This document shows positions 11,238-25,700 of a stretch of DNA of 64,000 nt, piece after piece. The stretch is from the NCBI GenBank assembly GCA_964023275.1, contig OZ029914.1, positions 30,263,851 to 30,327,850 on the forward strand. The letters run 5' to 3'. Every line of letters starts with the position of its first letter. Within the stretch, counting starts at the first letter, position 1. The notes beneath the pieces are model-generated. The model searched no databases and was not told where the DNA came from. It was given only the letters and a program-made list of their open reading frames with translations. Origin of the DNA: Norana najaformis (taxonomy: Eukaryota > Annelida > Clitellata > Crassiclitellata > Hormogastridae). Both the position numbers and the translations under genes were made by a program.

Positions 11238-13713
11238 ATGACCAAAGATCGTTTGGCCGCGTTAAAAGCGGTAGGGCGTGAAACATACTTCTCTTATGAT
11301 TCATCTTAGGCGGCGTAACAAGTAATATTGTTAAGTGGTTAAATCAGTTCTGTAGCGCCTTTATTGAACGTCACTGTAAAGGTAGAAACCGCAACCTGGA
11401 ATGATTTGACCATCACTCAGATGACTGAACAATCGAAAGAATTTCGGTAATATTAAATTGAAGTGACTGTATTTAGAGGTCGTTTGTGAGGTTATTAGGA
11501 TATAGGAAACTGCGTTTACAAGTTTCTTGAATGAGTTAGCAGTCACGTTTTGTTAGGTTTCAGAAATATCTACTGCCGATGCCAACGACAGCTCATGATC
11601 TCAAGACCAAGCCTTTGTCTCGGTCTAAAGACCTCTGACTTAATTTATGCTTAATTTGAACAAAGTGTTGGATAGCCCTATTGCCTAAAGTCAGTGTCAT
11701 GCAAAATTTGCAGAGGGTTTGATTAAAAATGTAGATGGCAAAGTTTTTAAAAGTTCAGCAGTAAAAGGGCTGGATATTAAGTGGCTGCAGAGATGTTACA
11801 GTAGTGAAATTGCATTTATGTTGACGTAGAAGATAAATTCCAGTGTAAATCTACTGCTATAATTAAATTAAATCGAGAGCTAGGAAGAAGAGCATCAGAT
11901 TTCGTCCTTTAGTTTTAATTATGTAAATGCCAGAGAGCATGATTTATTGAATTGTGTGATTTTCAGGGAAATGTTGCAGCATTTGGTCATGTGACCTCTT
12001 GCCTTGGTAGCAGAGATGGGCTTGGTTCTTGCCACTGATTACTCATAAAAGTAATTCATGGCTTTCAGAATAAGGTAGTAATCAAGTTTTTCATTGACTG
12101 TTTCCTGAGTTAAGTGGCAATAGGACATTGCCTCAGGGAAGAAAGCAGGCAAATAAAAAGTTGAATTTGCAGGTTAGTGGTTCATTTTGTGAATAGGAAT
12201 ATTTTTAGGCATTTCAGTATAATGACCCTTCCACAGTCTTTCTTCTTGTGATGCTGTGGTTTGGTGTTAAGGAGAATAAGTTTATTCGAATCTCAAGATT
12301 TATAAGAAATTCAGGGTCTTGTTCACATGAGTAGATGTTCCTGTTGTTTAGAGTAAATGGTTTTGTTTTTGTGAGTAGACTGACCATTTTCCTGTGAGTA
12401 AAATTGCCGTTGCATTCACAGTAAAATATTGTCAGTCATGAAGATTGTTTCTGGAAGCGAAATGGTTTCATTCTCAAAAACATTCCTGGCAAACTCAGCT
12501 ATAGGATATGTACATTGACTGTACACTGTCAGTGGGAAGAACAGGCAGTCAAATAAGATTAGTAGCCACCGGGCTACATCTTTGACAGTCTCTGAGGGAT
12601 TACAGTTACCTCATGAAAAAAATAATAACAACACCGAATGTCATATTTCGTGAACTATAAGCACTGTCGTCATCAATAAGTAAGCATCAACATTACGAGT
12701 ACTTTTGAATGAAACTAGAAGACTGAGCTGTCCATTGCAGACCAACTGGGCAGACTCAGTCTCTGTAGATTGACAGTTGAATGATTTTTTGCCTAAAGCA
12801 AGGAGCAGTATGCTAGAAACATTAAATTTGGCAATTATTTTAGCAGGCAGGCTACTGTTTCAGGGTTTGCAGTTTTTATATTTTTTATGCCTGATTATTC
12901 ACATTACTGTTTTTGAATTGTCATTTTTTTATATATGAAATTGATTTGAAATTTTTTAAAAGCCATTTACTTAGTCATCTGCAGTAATAAAGCAGTACAT
13001 AAAATACCATTTGTTGATGTCCTTTCAAAGAGAAGAAATCTGCCACCAGGGTTGGATTAGACCAAGATGCATAGCTTCTAAAGATAAGATGGAACACAAT
13101 CTCCAAGACAGTTATGCATGCGTTATATCAAACTCAATGAGTTTTTGCATAGGTAACGAGTGCAGTACTTCCTAGGAATACCACTGATAAGCTGAGCTTC
13201 ATAATTTAACAAAGATTGTAATGCAGGGAACATGTGTTGAACATGGAGTTATAAAATTTTCAAGTTGCAGAAATATTTTAAAAAAGGATTCTTGCTTTAA
13301 TGCAACTGTGAATGGTAGATTGCATCACGAATTATATTTGTGAAACTGTCATTTTAATTCTGTTCAACTGTCATTCAGGTTTTGACTCAAAGTTCAATTT
13401 GCTGAACTACTGTAACCTTTTTGATCTCTCTTTTGCATAACATATGATATTAATATGAGTGTTCATGGACTGTAGTTTTACTATGATGTAACTGCTGGAT
13501 GATGCATTGTAAACTATGATAGGTACACTATAAAACCTTCAGATAGATTAGATTAGATTAAATCATAGTGTGATATGTAGCTTGGATTGAAGAAACTTCC
13601 TCTTACTCATTCAGTTTAGCCTACTATTGACAGGTTTTCCCTACTGCTGCCAGCTATGCATCACATTGATTTATACATACATACATATGTATATATATAT
13701 ATATATATATGTG

Positions 13714-13792
<79 letters not shown>

Positions 13793-16700
13793 AAATTTAC
13801 TACTCCTCATTATGCAGATTTTATACAGTTTTATTTTGGAGATTTGAGAGGAAACTGAATGCCAGCTTTTCATCAACTAAGTTGAATTTTGACATACAAT
13901 TTGCTTCTTGCAGATAAATTACTAGTCACTGATCTAATGAGATGAATTTGACTGAATGTGGTAACTACTTTATCCATGTCTAGTTATAATTCACTCATTG
14001 CTCTCCTCAAAATGGAACTGAGATTTCTTATCAGTCAAATTTGATCTCAGTTAATTCCTATTGATGTTCATGAGTGATAATGTTTGTTCACATAAAAATA
14101 TACTTCCAAATACTAAAAACAATTTTAAGGCCAGTTTCTTAAGGATTTACCATATTTGCCTGGACAAAGATCTCTGAAATGTTAAAACGTTATTTGCCTT
14201 AATGACCATTTCAGTACAGTTGAACACTGAAGGTCGATGACCACCAACTAATATTTGCCAGGAATAGCTTCCACTGTACAGGAAAAGGGATCATGCATGA
14301 AATTAAGTAAATCTTCCATTTCTTTGAAGTCTTTAATTAAACACACTAATTTGCAGTTAGTAGTATCCAGGAAATACTGAAATATCACTGTTTATCACTG
14401 AAATATCTTATGCTTCTTTAGCTGCAGAGTTAAGCATCTTCGCTTATGGTACAGTAAATTTTTATTTAAAAAGGACACATTATCTTAATTATCACTTACG
14501 CTGTTGATGCCAGTTAAGTAGATATTTGCTAGAATGGTATGGGCAAAGAACTGTTACAAGATCATGATAAAATCAAAGATCGTGTCAGGTTGTTATAGGT
14601 TGCAAAAATTGTTAGTAGCCCAATGAGTTCTAATTTCTTTCACATTATTTACCGTTGATGAGCCAGTTTCGTTTATCGTTTTAAATTGGCCTGAGGGCAG
14701 CACAGAACAAAGTTCGGGGCAACATGAGGCCGTGGGCTGTAGATTGTGCTTCTCTGGAATATATGATGGCTTATTGGTAACTGGAGATGTGAGTGTCACC
14801 ACAGAAGTGGAGAGAAATTTAGTGTGAAATACAACGAACCACAGAGAAGAGGGTCAGAACCACAGGAAAGAGAGACTTTTAGGCATTTTGCTTGCTGGCC
14901 ATGCTGAGCTGGACAAGAGGGAGTAAATCAAAATTAATCGTAATCGTAATTCCAAGATTTCTACAGCGCCCAACGAAAGCCGTGCCGCGGGGACCAGCTT
15001 ATTCACAGGCGCTCAGTCAAAACAAAATCGATAGACAAAAGGGTTCGGTTCCAGGTCAAGATCCAAGAGTCAGGCAGAGAGACAGCGTGGCAGCTACGGT
15101 GGGTGATGTTTGGGGTTGGAGAGGAGAGACAGGTAAGAGGAAGAAGGGGTGTCAGGATAGGATTTGTGGAAGAGGAATGTTTCAAGTGCATGGGTGGGAC
15201 TTTGCTAAGGTTGCTGAGGTTGGCTGCCATTCTGATGACTGTTGTAGGGCTACTTGCCTCTTCTTCATCCTTCTTCATTTTTCTCATCTCTCATCTTGCG
15301 CCAGTGCTTGTACTTAAAGATACATCCTTAACAACTGTGGTTTCATGGGTTATAATGTATGAAAATGAAGGTCAACATAAAGTCAGATGGATCTTGTCAA
15401 ATGCTACCTAAGTTAGGTGTGCAGATATGAAGCGATTGGTTTTGCATCCATACTGTAAAAGGCCTGGTGGAGCTCAGCTTGTTCTGCCCAATGGATTGTG
15501 GTTTTGGAATGTGGTTTTGGTTTGAAGTAAACATCAACTGATGCTTTGATAATGGCAGCATAGAGTTTTCCAGATTAGATAAGGTTAGATTGGATCATAA
15601 ATAAATAACAGAACAGAGAGACGGAAGCTGTGAATTCCAGAACTAAGTGGGCTGATTGCAGGAAAAGTGAGTATATTAGTTAGTTAATTAAAATGGTTAA
15701 CAGCTGATACAGGCAGAGAAAGTTCAAGGCAAGTTGCATAATCGTCCAGGTGCAATGGGAAGTGCAGTGAGTGATATTTATTAGCATTAATCATTTAGAT
15801 CACATTGAGCATAATTCGTGAAAAGGGGCAGAAAGCTTCATTTTGCATTAATACAAAGATCATTCAAACTAGACAGACATTTGCTGGAATTGGTCAAACT
15901 AGACAGACATTTGCTGGAATTGGTATAGTTAATATGTCTGGCTTTGGCATTTGATTTACTGCTCTTTGTTACTGAATCTCTTTGAATTATGGATAATGTC
16001 TTAACAGCTTCAACTACCCATTAGCAGGACAATTTGGGAACCAGCACCATTAGTGAGAATTTGACCAAATGGCTGGGTGGAGTGATGGGAGTTGGTCCAA
16101 TTCTGTAGGAGTATTAACGAAATGGAACAGTCAAACTGACATTATCAACCTACACTCTTAAAATTTTATCTGCTAACAGCAGACACTAGTGTGGATAGAA
16201 GGCTCAAACTATCTGATGTCAAAACATGTTCAGCACCTACTGCCTAACAGTTTTGTCCGATTATTACAAAAGGCAAGTTGATTTCTAGCTATAGGCAACA
16301 GTGGTCATTTTATTTCCTGGCAGTTTTGTCTAGGAGTCTTCTAGCTACACTAGTGTCCACTGTTTCCAGACATTACTTTTCAGAATGTGGACCCAAGCCC
16401 GTATATAAATATATGCTGCATTTTATACACATATATATTTATTATGTATTTTATCTACCTATATGATATATGATATGTATTTAGATATGTATTAAATGAC
16501 AGAATTTGAGGAATAATGGGTTGGAAGCAGCCATTATGAAAGCCTGCTGAAACAGTCTAGTAGTGAAAGAAAGATGACCCATCATACCGTAGCTTATTAC
16601 AGAAACTAATACATGAAGCTACAGTAATAATGCAGTACAAGGCTTCTTTTATTGCCCATATAAGACAGAGAAAGACTTGTTATGCATATTTTAAAATAAA

Positions 16701-19700
16701 AATGTCTAGCAGTTCCTGGCCCAAATGGCTGTTAATATCAGTTATTAAAGCAATTTATAAATACTAGTTGTTAATTAAAATTAATATTTATTTGCACAAT
16801 TAATTATGATTAAGATTGTTAAATTATAAATATCTTCAGCAGTGCTGTCTGTTCAGTTATATTATTTATTTATAACATATGTTTACAATATATAATTAAT
16901 ATAATTAATAGTTTTAATAATAAAAATTTTAAAAGAAATATTTGATAGTGACAGAAATATCTCACTCTGTGGTGGTTGATATCACATTCATTATATTTTT
17001 TAATGCAAAAATTGATAATGGATGTAAACGTTGTTTGAAAAGAATATTGAACTTTGAAATAGCATGGTGTATTTTACACAGTTTTTCAATATCAGTAAAC
17101 CATTAACTTATATTCCTGAAAAAATTATTTGGCTGTCTGTCATATTTGGTCAGCTGGCACAAGCTGTGTTGATCATGAGATGTCATGACATCCTTTGAAA
17201 AACTACATGTTGTTCTTAATCCAAAATATTGGAAATGCATGTTCTTGTTTCCACATTGAATAGTATGCTGTTTTTACTGTTGTGTACTTGAAAATATGTG
17301 TTGTTCCTCATTCCACATTACTGAGAAAATATGTTCTTTCCTCCAGATACTTGACAAATTAAGTTCATTTTAATTCCAAATACTTGAAAAGTATACTTTT
17401 ATAATTTCCAATTACTCTAAGGTCAAGTGTTGCTTGAAGTTCAGTTTACTAATGATTAAAGGCAGATCACAAATATTTTGCAGTTGGCAACAAATACTAT
17501 GTTTGAAATTAGTTTTAGTGGACACAGCCTTTTAGGACTAACAGTTGCAGTATCTTTACAATTTATGGCTTTGAATAACCATTGTCAAGGTTGACCCTTG
17601 GCCTCATGAGAAATATATCTTTCCTAGTACATACATTATGTTAGTCACCAAATTAAGTAAAACTAAGTAAATGAAATGTTTTGTTTGTACCTGTGGATGC
17701 GTCACTTGTGCCAGAGGGAATTCAGGAGGCCTGTTCCCCACCTGCTGTTGGTCAGATAGCATTTGCAATTGCAGTAGGGAAAGGGAAGACCTGCTAAAAG
17801 TTTGTGTGGCCCTTGGTTGTAACCTCAAGGCCTTGTGTGTGTTTTGAATGTTTTAGATCAATAAACAAGGCCACTTTCCTGTGGGTTTAAAATCCTGCCT
17901 ATCATTTGTCAACTGTCACTCTTTCTAGTGCAGTTCACCAGTTGCTCCTAATGCGAACAATATTGAAAATTGAAACACAAACAACTAAAAATTAGTTACG
18001 TAATCGAGTTAAGAGACAATTATAGGAACGGAAGCAATACAGTTTAAAAATTGTAACATTCGTCGGTCAACTACACACTACCACCACCAGCAGCAGAACC
18101 ACCAATATCATCAGGCGTATCATCAGTGCCATTTGGTGGCTTTGGGTGTGCCAGTGTGTGATCTCGATGCTCAGTCTCTCTGGTTTCTTGTCTGGTTGTG
18201 TGCTGTTCTCAAGATTTCTGTCCAAGCTGTGCCCTATAGGAAACTTCAATGAGTACCGTGACTGCACGCTGTCAGTGGAAAAATGAGATGTTGGCAGGGG
18301 AGAGCACAGACAACCAACCCTCATATATCAAGGTTCCAGTAACACAAGCTGTGCCCTATAGGAAGCTTCAATGAGTACCGTGATTGCACACTGTCAGTGG
18401 GAAAATGAGATGTTGGCAGGGGAGAGCACAGACAACCGACCCTCATATATCAAGGTTCCAGTAACACAAGCTGTGCCCTATAGGAAGCTTCAATGAGTAC
18501 CGTGATTGCACACTGTCAGTGGGAAAATGAGATGTTGGCAGGGGAGAGCACAGACAACCGACCCTCATATATCAAGGTTCCAGTAACACATCGTACCTAT
18601 GGTTGCCCTCTGGGTTAGGGTAGCTGTCATTTTCCTACAAGGTCATAGATAAGAAAGTTTGAGATTTCCTGTTACTTTGCATCACATATTTTAACTGCTG
18701 GACTTTGGTAGAAATGTTTTGCGCTTCTGAACAGTGAACATTATGCTATATATTTGGTAAATAATATGGTGCTAATTCAGCATGTCTCCAAAGCTCTAGA
18801 GGTGTCCATCTTTACCTCATTATTACTGTACAATCTGAGAACATGTTTTGAGTATTTAAAAAACTGCTGGTGTATCCATTTTAAGTAGTTGGGAAACACG
18901 ATTAATTTGTGAAACGTAGGCAGAGTGAGAGGCAAGTCTTCTACTTAGAGGGAAAGATGAAAAGGAAGACTCGAGCTTGAGAATGTGGAATCTCCGAAGA
19001 GGTTTTTCTGGCTGAAGGGTTTGGGTGCCAACTGGGACAGAGTTTTATGATGCTTTTAAAACAGAATAACATTACTTATTCTCTAGTAGGATAATATCCC
19101 AAGAAGCCTGTCTTGAATGTCAACAAGGTCTATCTTAAGGGAGGATATGCTTGTATCAGCACATACCCTGTCATGGTTGGGAAGAATTCAGAATGTATGT
19201 CCAGAATGCAGTGTCTGTATTTCATTGAACTGACTTTGCAGGTTTTGTACTGGTATTAATTTTCTAGCAAATATCATTGTTACAGCATATTTTTATAAAA
19301 CAACTTCTGAAGCCATCGTAATTGTACTCCAGCAACTTATCCATTCTTTACCGTTTGCATGGCTTATCAATGAATTGTCTTTCCCACTTGTCATTCTTGG
19401 ATTTGAACCATGGCGTTCATAGGGAAAATCAGATAATTGCCACTTAACTACAATGTTAAAGTTTATCAGAGTTCCTTATAGACAAGCACTTAATAAGAGA
19501 AGATGAGTTCCGGGTTAGTGTGTGATTTTAGCAGAACTTCAGTTGGTGTAAGTCATTCAACTGCCAGTTAACTGTTCTGTGTTGTTTAAATATCTGCCTC
19601 CCTCTGACCAACAGAGTCCCTATACCTATTGCTATTTTCATGTTTATCAGTCATCTCTGCCGATAAACAGTTTAGGTTGACACACATGCTTGGTGCAGGA

Positions 19701-22700
19701 GGGGCTGTGAGTTTGTCTGGCTGTCTGTTTGTGTATCTTTCTGTTTGTCTGTCTAGTTTTTGGTTTGTATGCCTTTTGATGTCATATTTGATGTTTTCAT
19801 CCACCTGCCTTTTCACTCTTTGCCTGCCTGGCGTGCTTGCGTGTCTGGGTCTGCTGTTTTGTGTTTGCCAGCCAGTGCGAATGGTATTTACAAGTTTTTT
19901 TTGTGCAGCTTGTTGTCAGTATGTTTTCATCTTTGTGTAGTTATCTTTTTTATCTCTGTGTGTCAGCCTCAGTGTCTTTGTATGTGTCTGTCTCGTTATT
20001 GTACCATATCTGTGGCATGTCAGTCTTTCTTTCTTCATGGTGTGTTGTGTAATGAATACCATACTGTATGTTGTTTTGTCTGTAGGTCTTTTTATCTGTC
20101 TGTCTGTCTGTGTCTGTCTGTCTAACATGGCCATTTTGGAGCTTCAGTCCTTCTATCTCCTGTTACCTGTATGGCTTGCAGTAGGTGTTTTATTTATGAG
20201 CCTGCTGGGTTTGGCCACCTGGTTCTGTTGACACTGTATGACTAAGGGAAAAGGTGGCCTGTTCGCTGCATCTGACTTCCATCTACGCTGGCTTCAAATT
20301 CAAGCTGTTTGTTCACAAAGGCTAGGTTAGTAGGACCACTGATCAGTAACTACCCACCTGTGCTGAGCAAACTGTCATGTTAAACACAAGCCTCTGTTAA
20401 TCATAGGTATGTAAGTGTGAACACATACTGATGCAATACAGGAGCGCAGGAACATAGATAAAATTAGATATTGAGGACACAGTTTAATAGAAATGCTCCT
20501 GAAAGGTGAGGTAAGGTTCTGAATACTAAGGCATGGAATTGTCACGGCTTTTTGTGACAGTACCTGCTCCTATGACACCCTATGTGTCTTTTTTTCAGAG
20601 ACTTCCTGGAGACATCTTTAGACTGTTGTTTAAGGCAGCTTCACTTTTTTTGCTTATTTCTTGGTAAAAGTGCTGTCTGTCATTACAGTTTTGTTCAATT
20701 GTTCAACTATCATTTACAGTCACAGAGTTTGTATTCCATGGTTGTTTTTATACAAGATGTTGTTTCTTGGGAATTTTGAAAAATACTATAATGAGAAAAT
20801 ACAGGGTTGTCATGGAACTGGCTGCTTCTGGATGGTTACTGAGGATGCTGAGGATCAGTACTCAGCTGTAGCATGTGCATAGCCTTGAGCTATATAAATC
20901 TGTTATCAAGAATGCATCCTCTCAGTCTGATGAATGTTAACTCTTTGCAAATAAGTCTGTCATGTAAAGGTCTGCTGAATCCTTTACTCAACATTGGGCG
21001 GCTTGCAGATGTGACAGCTATTCTTTGCAGGTATAACTACCCAACTAATTTGATATTTCAAGTGTTGAACTTTGTTTGAAACCCAGGGAAATGTTCTCAG
21101 ACACACTTTTAGCATTTACAGTATGGTCTGTTCTTGCCCAATCAGTCTGGTCTTTTCTTTTGCTTAAAAACTCTGACAAAGGCTTGTAAAGTTCTTCTGA
21201 GACTTTAATGATAGTTTTGATAATATTTTAATTCAAGTTGGGGTTTTTAATGCATTGTTCCCTTAGGATCATTTGTCACGAATGAACAGGTCAGCACTCT
21301 ACTCTGGCTTGTGTGTGATGAGTAATCGGTGAAGTGTTTGTTTGAGGTGTGGAGACAGTCCCAAGAGTTTTGATGAGACAGCCAGTGTAAATATCTTGAA
21401 GAGTAGCTATATCTATCCTGTTACATGACTTGACATGATATGACATGGGTCTAGAAGCATTGTTTTACTGGCATTACTGTCAAACCACTCGCTTGCAGTC
21501 AGATGCTGTTTTTCAGGTGCTGCTTTTAATAGCAGAGCTACATTATAATCGTTTTCTATGTGGGTGTATTGACTGCAGCACTTTCATGACACCTGCATCA
21601 TTATTGCTCTGATATGCACCTGTTTCAATCATTTGTGCTTGAAATCAGAACTGCAGATGATCAGTTAAAATTCAGAAGTTTCAAAAGAAGGAGGACGAAT
21701 TTAAGATTCATATGCAATGTCTCATAGTGGGACACAGTGATGCACTCATTTCTATTTCCGAAATCATGAGCTAGAAATGCATGAATGCCAAATTGTAAGT
21801 GTTGGGAGTAAAACCAGTGCTGATTTAGATATCAAACTCTACTGGATGCTGACATAGGCTCAAAGTTGTGATCACTGAATCATCAGAAAAGCACACTGCC
21901 AGTTTGACTGCTCTACCACAGCAGTGTCAGCCAGTGTAAATGAGTGTCATGCCACCATTTTGACTGCTGTACTACAGCAGGGTCAGCCAGTGTAAAGGAG
22001 TGACATGCCACCATTTTGACTGCTGTACTACAGCAGGGTCAGCCAGTGTAAAGGAGTGACATGCCACCATTTTGACTGCTGTACTACAGCAGGGTCAGCC
22101 AGTGTAAAGGAGTACATTCCACCATTTTGACTGCTGTACTACAGCAGGGTCAGCCAGTGTAAAGGAGTGACATGCCACCATTTTGACTACTGTACTACAG
22201 CAGGGTCAGCCAGTGTAAAGGAGTGACATGTCACCATTTTGACTGCTGTACTACAGCAGGGTCAGCCAGTGTAAAGGAGTGACATGCCACCAGTTTGACT
22301 GCTGTACTACAGCAGGGTCAGCCAGTGTAAAGGAGTGACATGCCACCATTTTGACTGCTGTACTACAGCAGTGTCAGCCAGTGTAAAGGAGTGACATGCC
22401 ACCAGTTTGACTACTGTACTACAGCAGGGTCAGCCAGTGTAAAGGAGTGACATGCCACCAGTTTGACTGCTCTACCACAGCAGTGTCAGCCAGTGTAAAG
22501 GAGTGTCATGCCACCAGTTTGACTGCTGTACTACAGCAGTGTCAGCCAGTGTAAATGAGTGACATGCCACCAGTTTGACTGCTCTACCACAGCAGTGTCA
22601 GCCAGTGTAAAGGAGTGACATGCCACCAGTTTGACTGCTGTACTACAGCAGTGTCAGCCAGTGTAAATGAGTGACATGCCACCAGTTTGACTGCTGTACT

Positions 22701-25700
22701 ACAGCAGTGTTAGCCAGTGTAAATGAGTGACATGCCACCAGTTTGGCCACTCTATCACAACATGGTCAGCCAGTGTAAAGGAGCATCAGTTTGAACTTCA
22801 AATATAAGAAATATTACTGATGTTAACAAGTTAAGTCCAGCAAAACCATATTTAGGTAGCATCTTTAAAACTCATTTGCCACATCTTGTAATGGGGTATA
22901 GAGAAACAGTTTCCTTTTCTTAAGTTCTGAGCTAGAAATGCATGAATGACAAAGTGTTGGATTAAAAAATAATCAACTTATTGACAGGTTAAATTGTGAA
23001 GATTGTCACATCAATAGCCCAATTTCAGTAGCAAAGAATATTACATCTTACTTCCGGTGTAACCTTATCAGGATTTGCCATTATGCAGCTTAACAATGAT
23101 AAATGATATGGCTTTGGTTGTACTGATAAGGCAGACCTGAGTGATAAGGAATCCTAAGTAATGTTTCTGGTTTCTATTTCTTACTTCCGGTGGTGTTTAT
23201 CTGTCTGCAGTTCCCAGCTGCATTCAGCACACTTGAACTGACCTGACATCTTTGACCACAAAAACCAGGCCAACCATTTTGTCTTTTTATCATATATTAA
23301 TTTGTAGTGCTCAGAATGTTTTTCTAGTGTTCGTTCATTTTATGCTGTATTTGCAAACAGCGTAACGTCAGAGCTGTTTCTTATATTAACTACACACCAA
23401 TACTTGATATGATTTATTTGGCCATTTATTACTGAGGTGGCCAGCTACTGAAAAAAATGCTCATCCTGCACAGAATGTTTTTCTAGGGTTCGTCCTGGTG
23501 TCATGAATGATAGCTGGATGCAGTGAGTTCTGCTCTTAACCTAGGGAATACCAACAGTTGGTGAGCATAACGTGTGCTGCAAACACTTCATTCTGCATCC
23601 TCAGTGCATCTTGGACCAGTAACTGTGTTGGTTTTACGTGTTTGCAAGAGCCCACTGCTGATGACTTTTCCAGCTGTTTAAGCATCATTTGCTTACAGAT
23701 GAACTAGTTGTTATTACAGAACTCAAACATTTACTGGGTAGGCTAGCGAGGACTGCCTTCAAATCTACACTGGCGAATCTACATTGGCTGCCTGTCAGCT
23801 CTGGAATCACAAGTTAGCGCTCCTTACCAGTCAGCCAACTTACCTGTTATCTTCCTTACAGTGCTACCAGCCCTCCTGATCTCAGCAATCAGCTACACAA
23901 AACTGTCTGTCTTTCTCTGACATCAAAGGCTATCGGTCTGAATTCTCATGATATCAGTTCTGCACCAGCCATCTGGGAGTCTTCCTGTTTACATTACACA
24001 CAACAATATCTTGCTAGACACATTTGTAAAGCTGCTTAAGACCTATTTATGTTGTCTTGCTTTTGTTGTGTGACTGCTTTGACCCACCCAGACCTACAAT
24101 TCCTTGCTCAGTCATTGGATATATGGCATGTTAACAAATGCATTACTTACTTACTTACTTCAGGGATACTTAGAAGGCTACTTGCCTTTTAGGGGTACTT
24201 ATAAGGCTACTTGCATAATTTGCATACTACATCGGTACATACTGACTTAAGATGCATCTTTTTAGATCTGTTATATAACCCTGTTTTAGTGCCTTTTTGA
24301 AATTCTACAAACGCATACATACACCTGCATGTACATACATTCACAGATACATACACACAATCATAGATACGTACTTATATACATACATACTTGCCTGAGT
24401 TTTACCAGCTGTGATATTGCAGTTGTACTGTGTATGCTTGAGTCAGAATCTCTGCCCAGTCGCTTTCACCTGCTGCTGTTTTTCATTAAGATCAGCTCCA
24501 ACCGTCTGTGCACATTGAAATTCAGTGGGAGGACATATGGTTTTGTCCTATTGTATGTGTTTATTTATGTAGATTTCATTTTGTTCTAAGAATATATGTA
24601 AAAATGCATGAAATGCTGTCTACTTTTAAAAGCAAACTTAAAGAGCAAATAGCTGTGGGACTTCCTGGACCAACTGGACCATTGAACTGTATGCAGGACA
24701 TCTCTCGTCCACTCTGTTTGATCACTGCTGCCTTAGCTGCAATCCTTTTGTTACTGTTAACAGTGTAATTTTTAATATAACCACACATTTGTAGAGATGT
24801 TATAAGAACCTTTTAAAAGTGCTATAACATTTGATTGTGTATTGCATCATTTGCACTATACGCTGCACTTCCTGGAACAATTCACCAGTAACCATTCAGA
24901 GTAGTTTGGCATCTTTTCTAAAAGTACGGCGTATACTCACATGTAATGGAGCTGATTGAATTTTATCACCCCAGAGAATCAAATATCTGATTCCTAATTC
25001 CAAAATGCCTTTTTTATAAACCCAAAAGTCAGATTCCTGATTACAGAAGTTAGATTCCTTGATCCCAAAAAGGCATTTTTGTAATTCCAAATGTCTGATT
25101 GAATACACCATAGACCCATCACAGCCTGCTTGGATATAGCATGAATTCGGTTATAATATGGTCACAGTTGTGGCTTCTGAAATTTTCTGTGAGAAGCATT
25201 AATTGTGTCACAGTATATGCTAGCGTTCGTTTGTTCTCAGTGTAATACTGCTTTGTTGGAGAATGACTTTGCTACATTGTCAGATGCTGTTACCTAGTAT
25301 TTTCATGTTCTCTGTGTCTTTTGTGAGCGATAATCCTTGTGCTTGTATATTTCTGCATTTCATAACAGGAGCTATGACTCAATGATATCTTGCAGGCAAG
25401 ATCATACAGGTGCAATAATAGGATCACTGATAACACTAGTAAAGCTCGTTCTGTTAAGAATAAATCAGACACTATTTTATGCCATCGGGGTGCAACTCAT
25501 TTTAACAGCCGAGGGTGAACTCATTACCTCAGAAGATGCCACGCAATTGTAGTAACCAGTGAAAGCAATATTTAACCAAATAATTCAACTGTTGTGCTAT
25601 GTTTTCACTGCACTGAAGGATGACCCCAAAACTGGCTAGTATATACTAAAGCACGACTGTAACTCATTTTGCGTGTGAAGTTTTTAAACGCAGTATTTGG

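Noticed and set aside
14892-15317. A 141-codon plus-strand gene in syntaxin intron 1
   Set aside because: The first part is the repeat at 14930-15115 and the rest shows no protein features.
21895-22790. CRISPR array
   Set aside because: The units are contiguous tandem repeats without unique spacers, in an animal intron.
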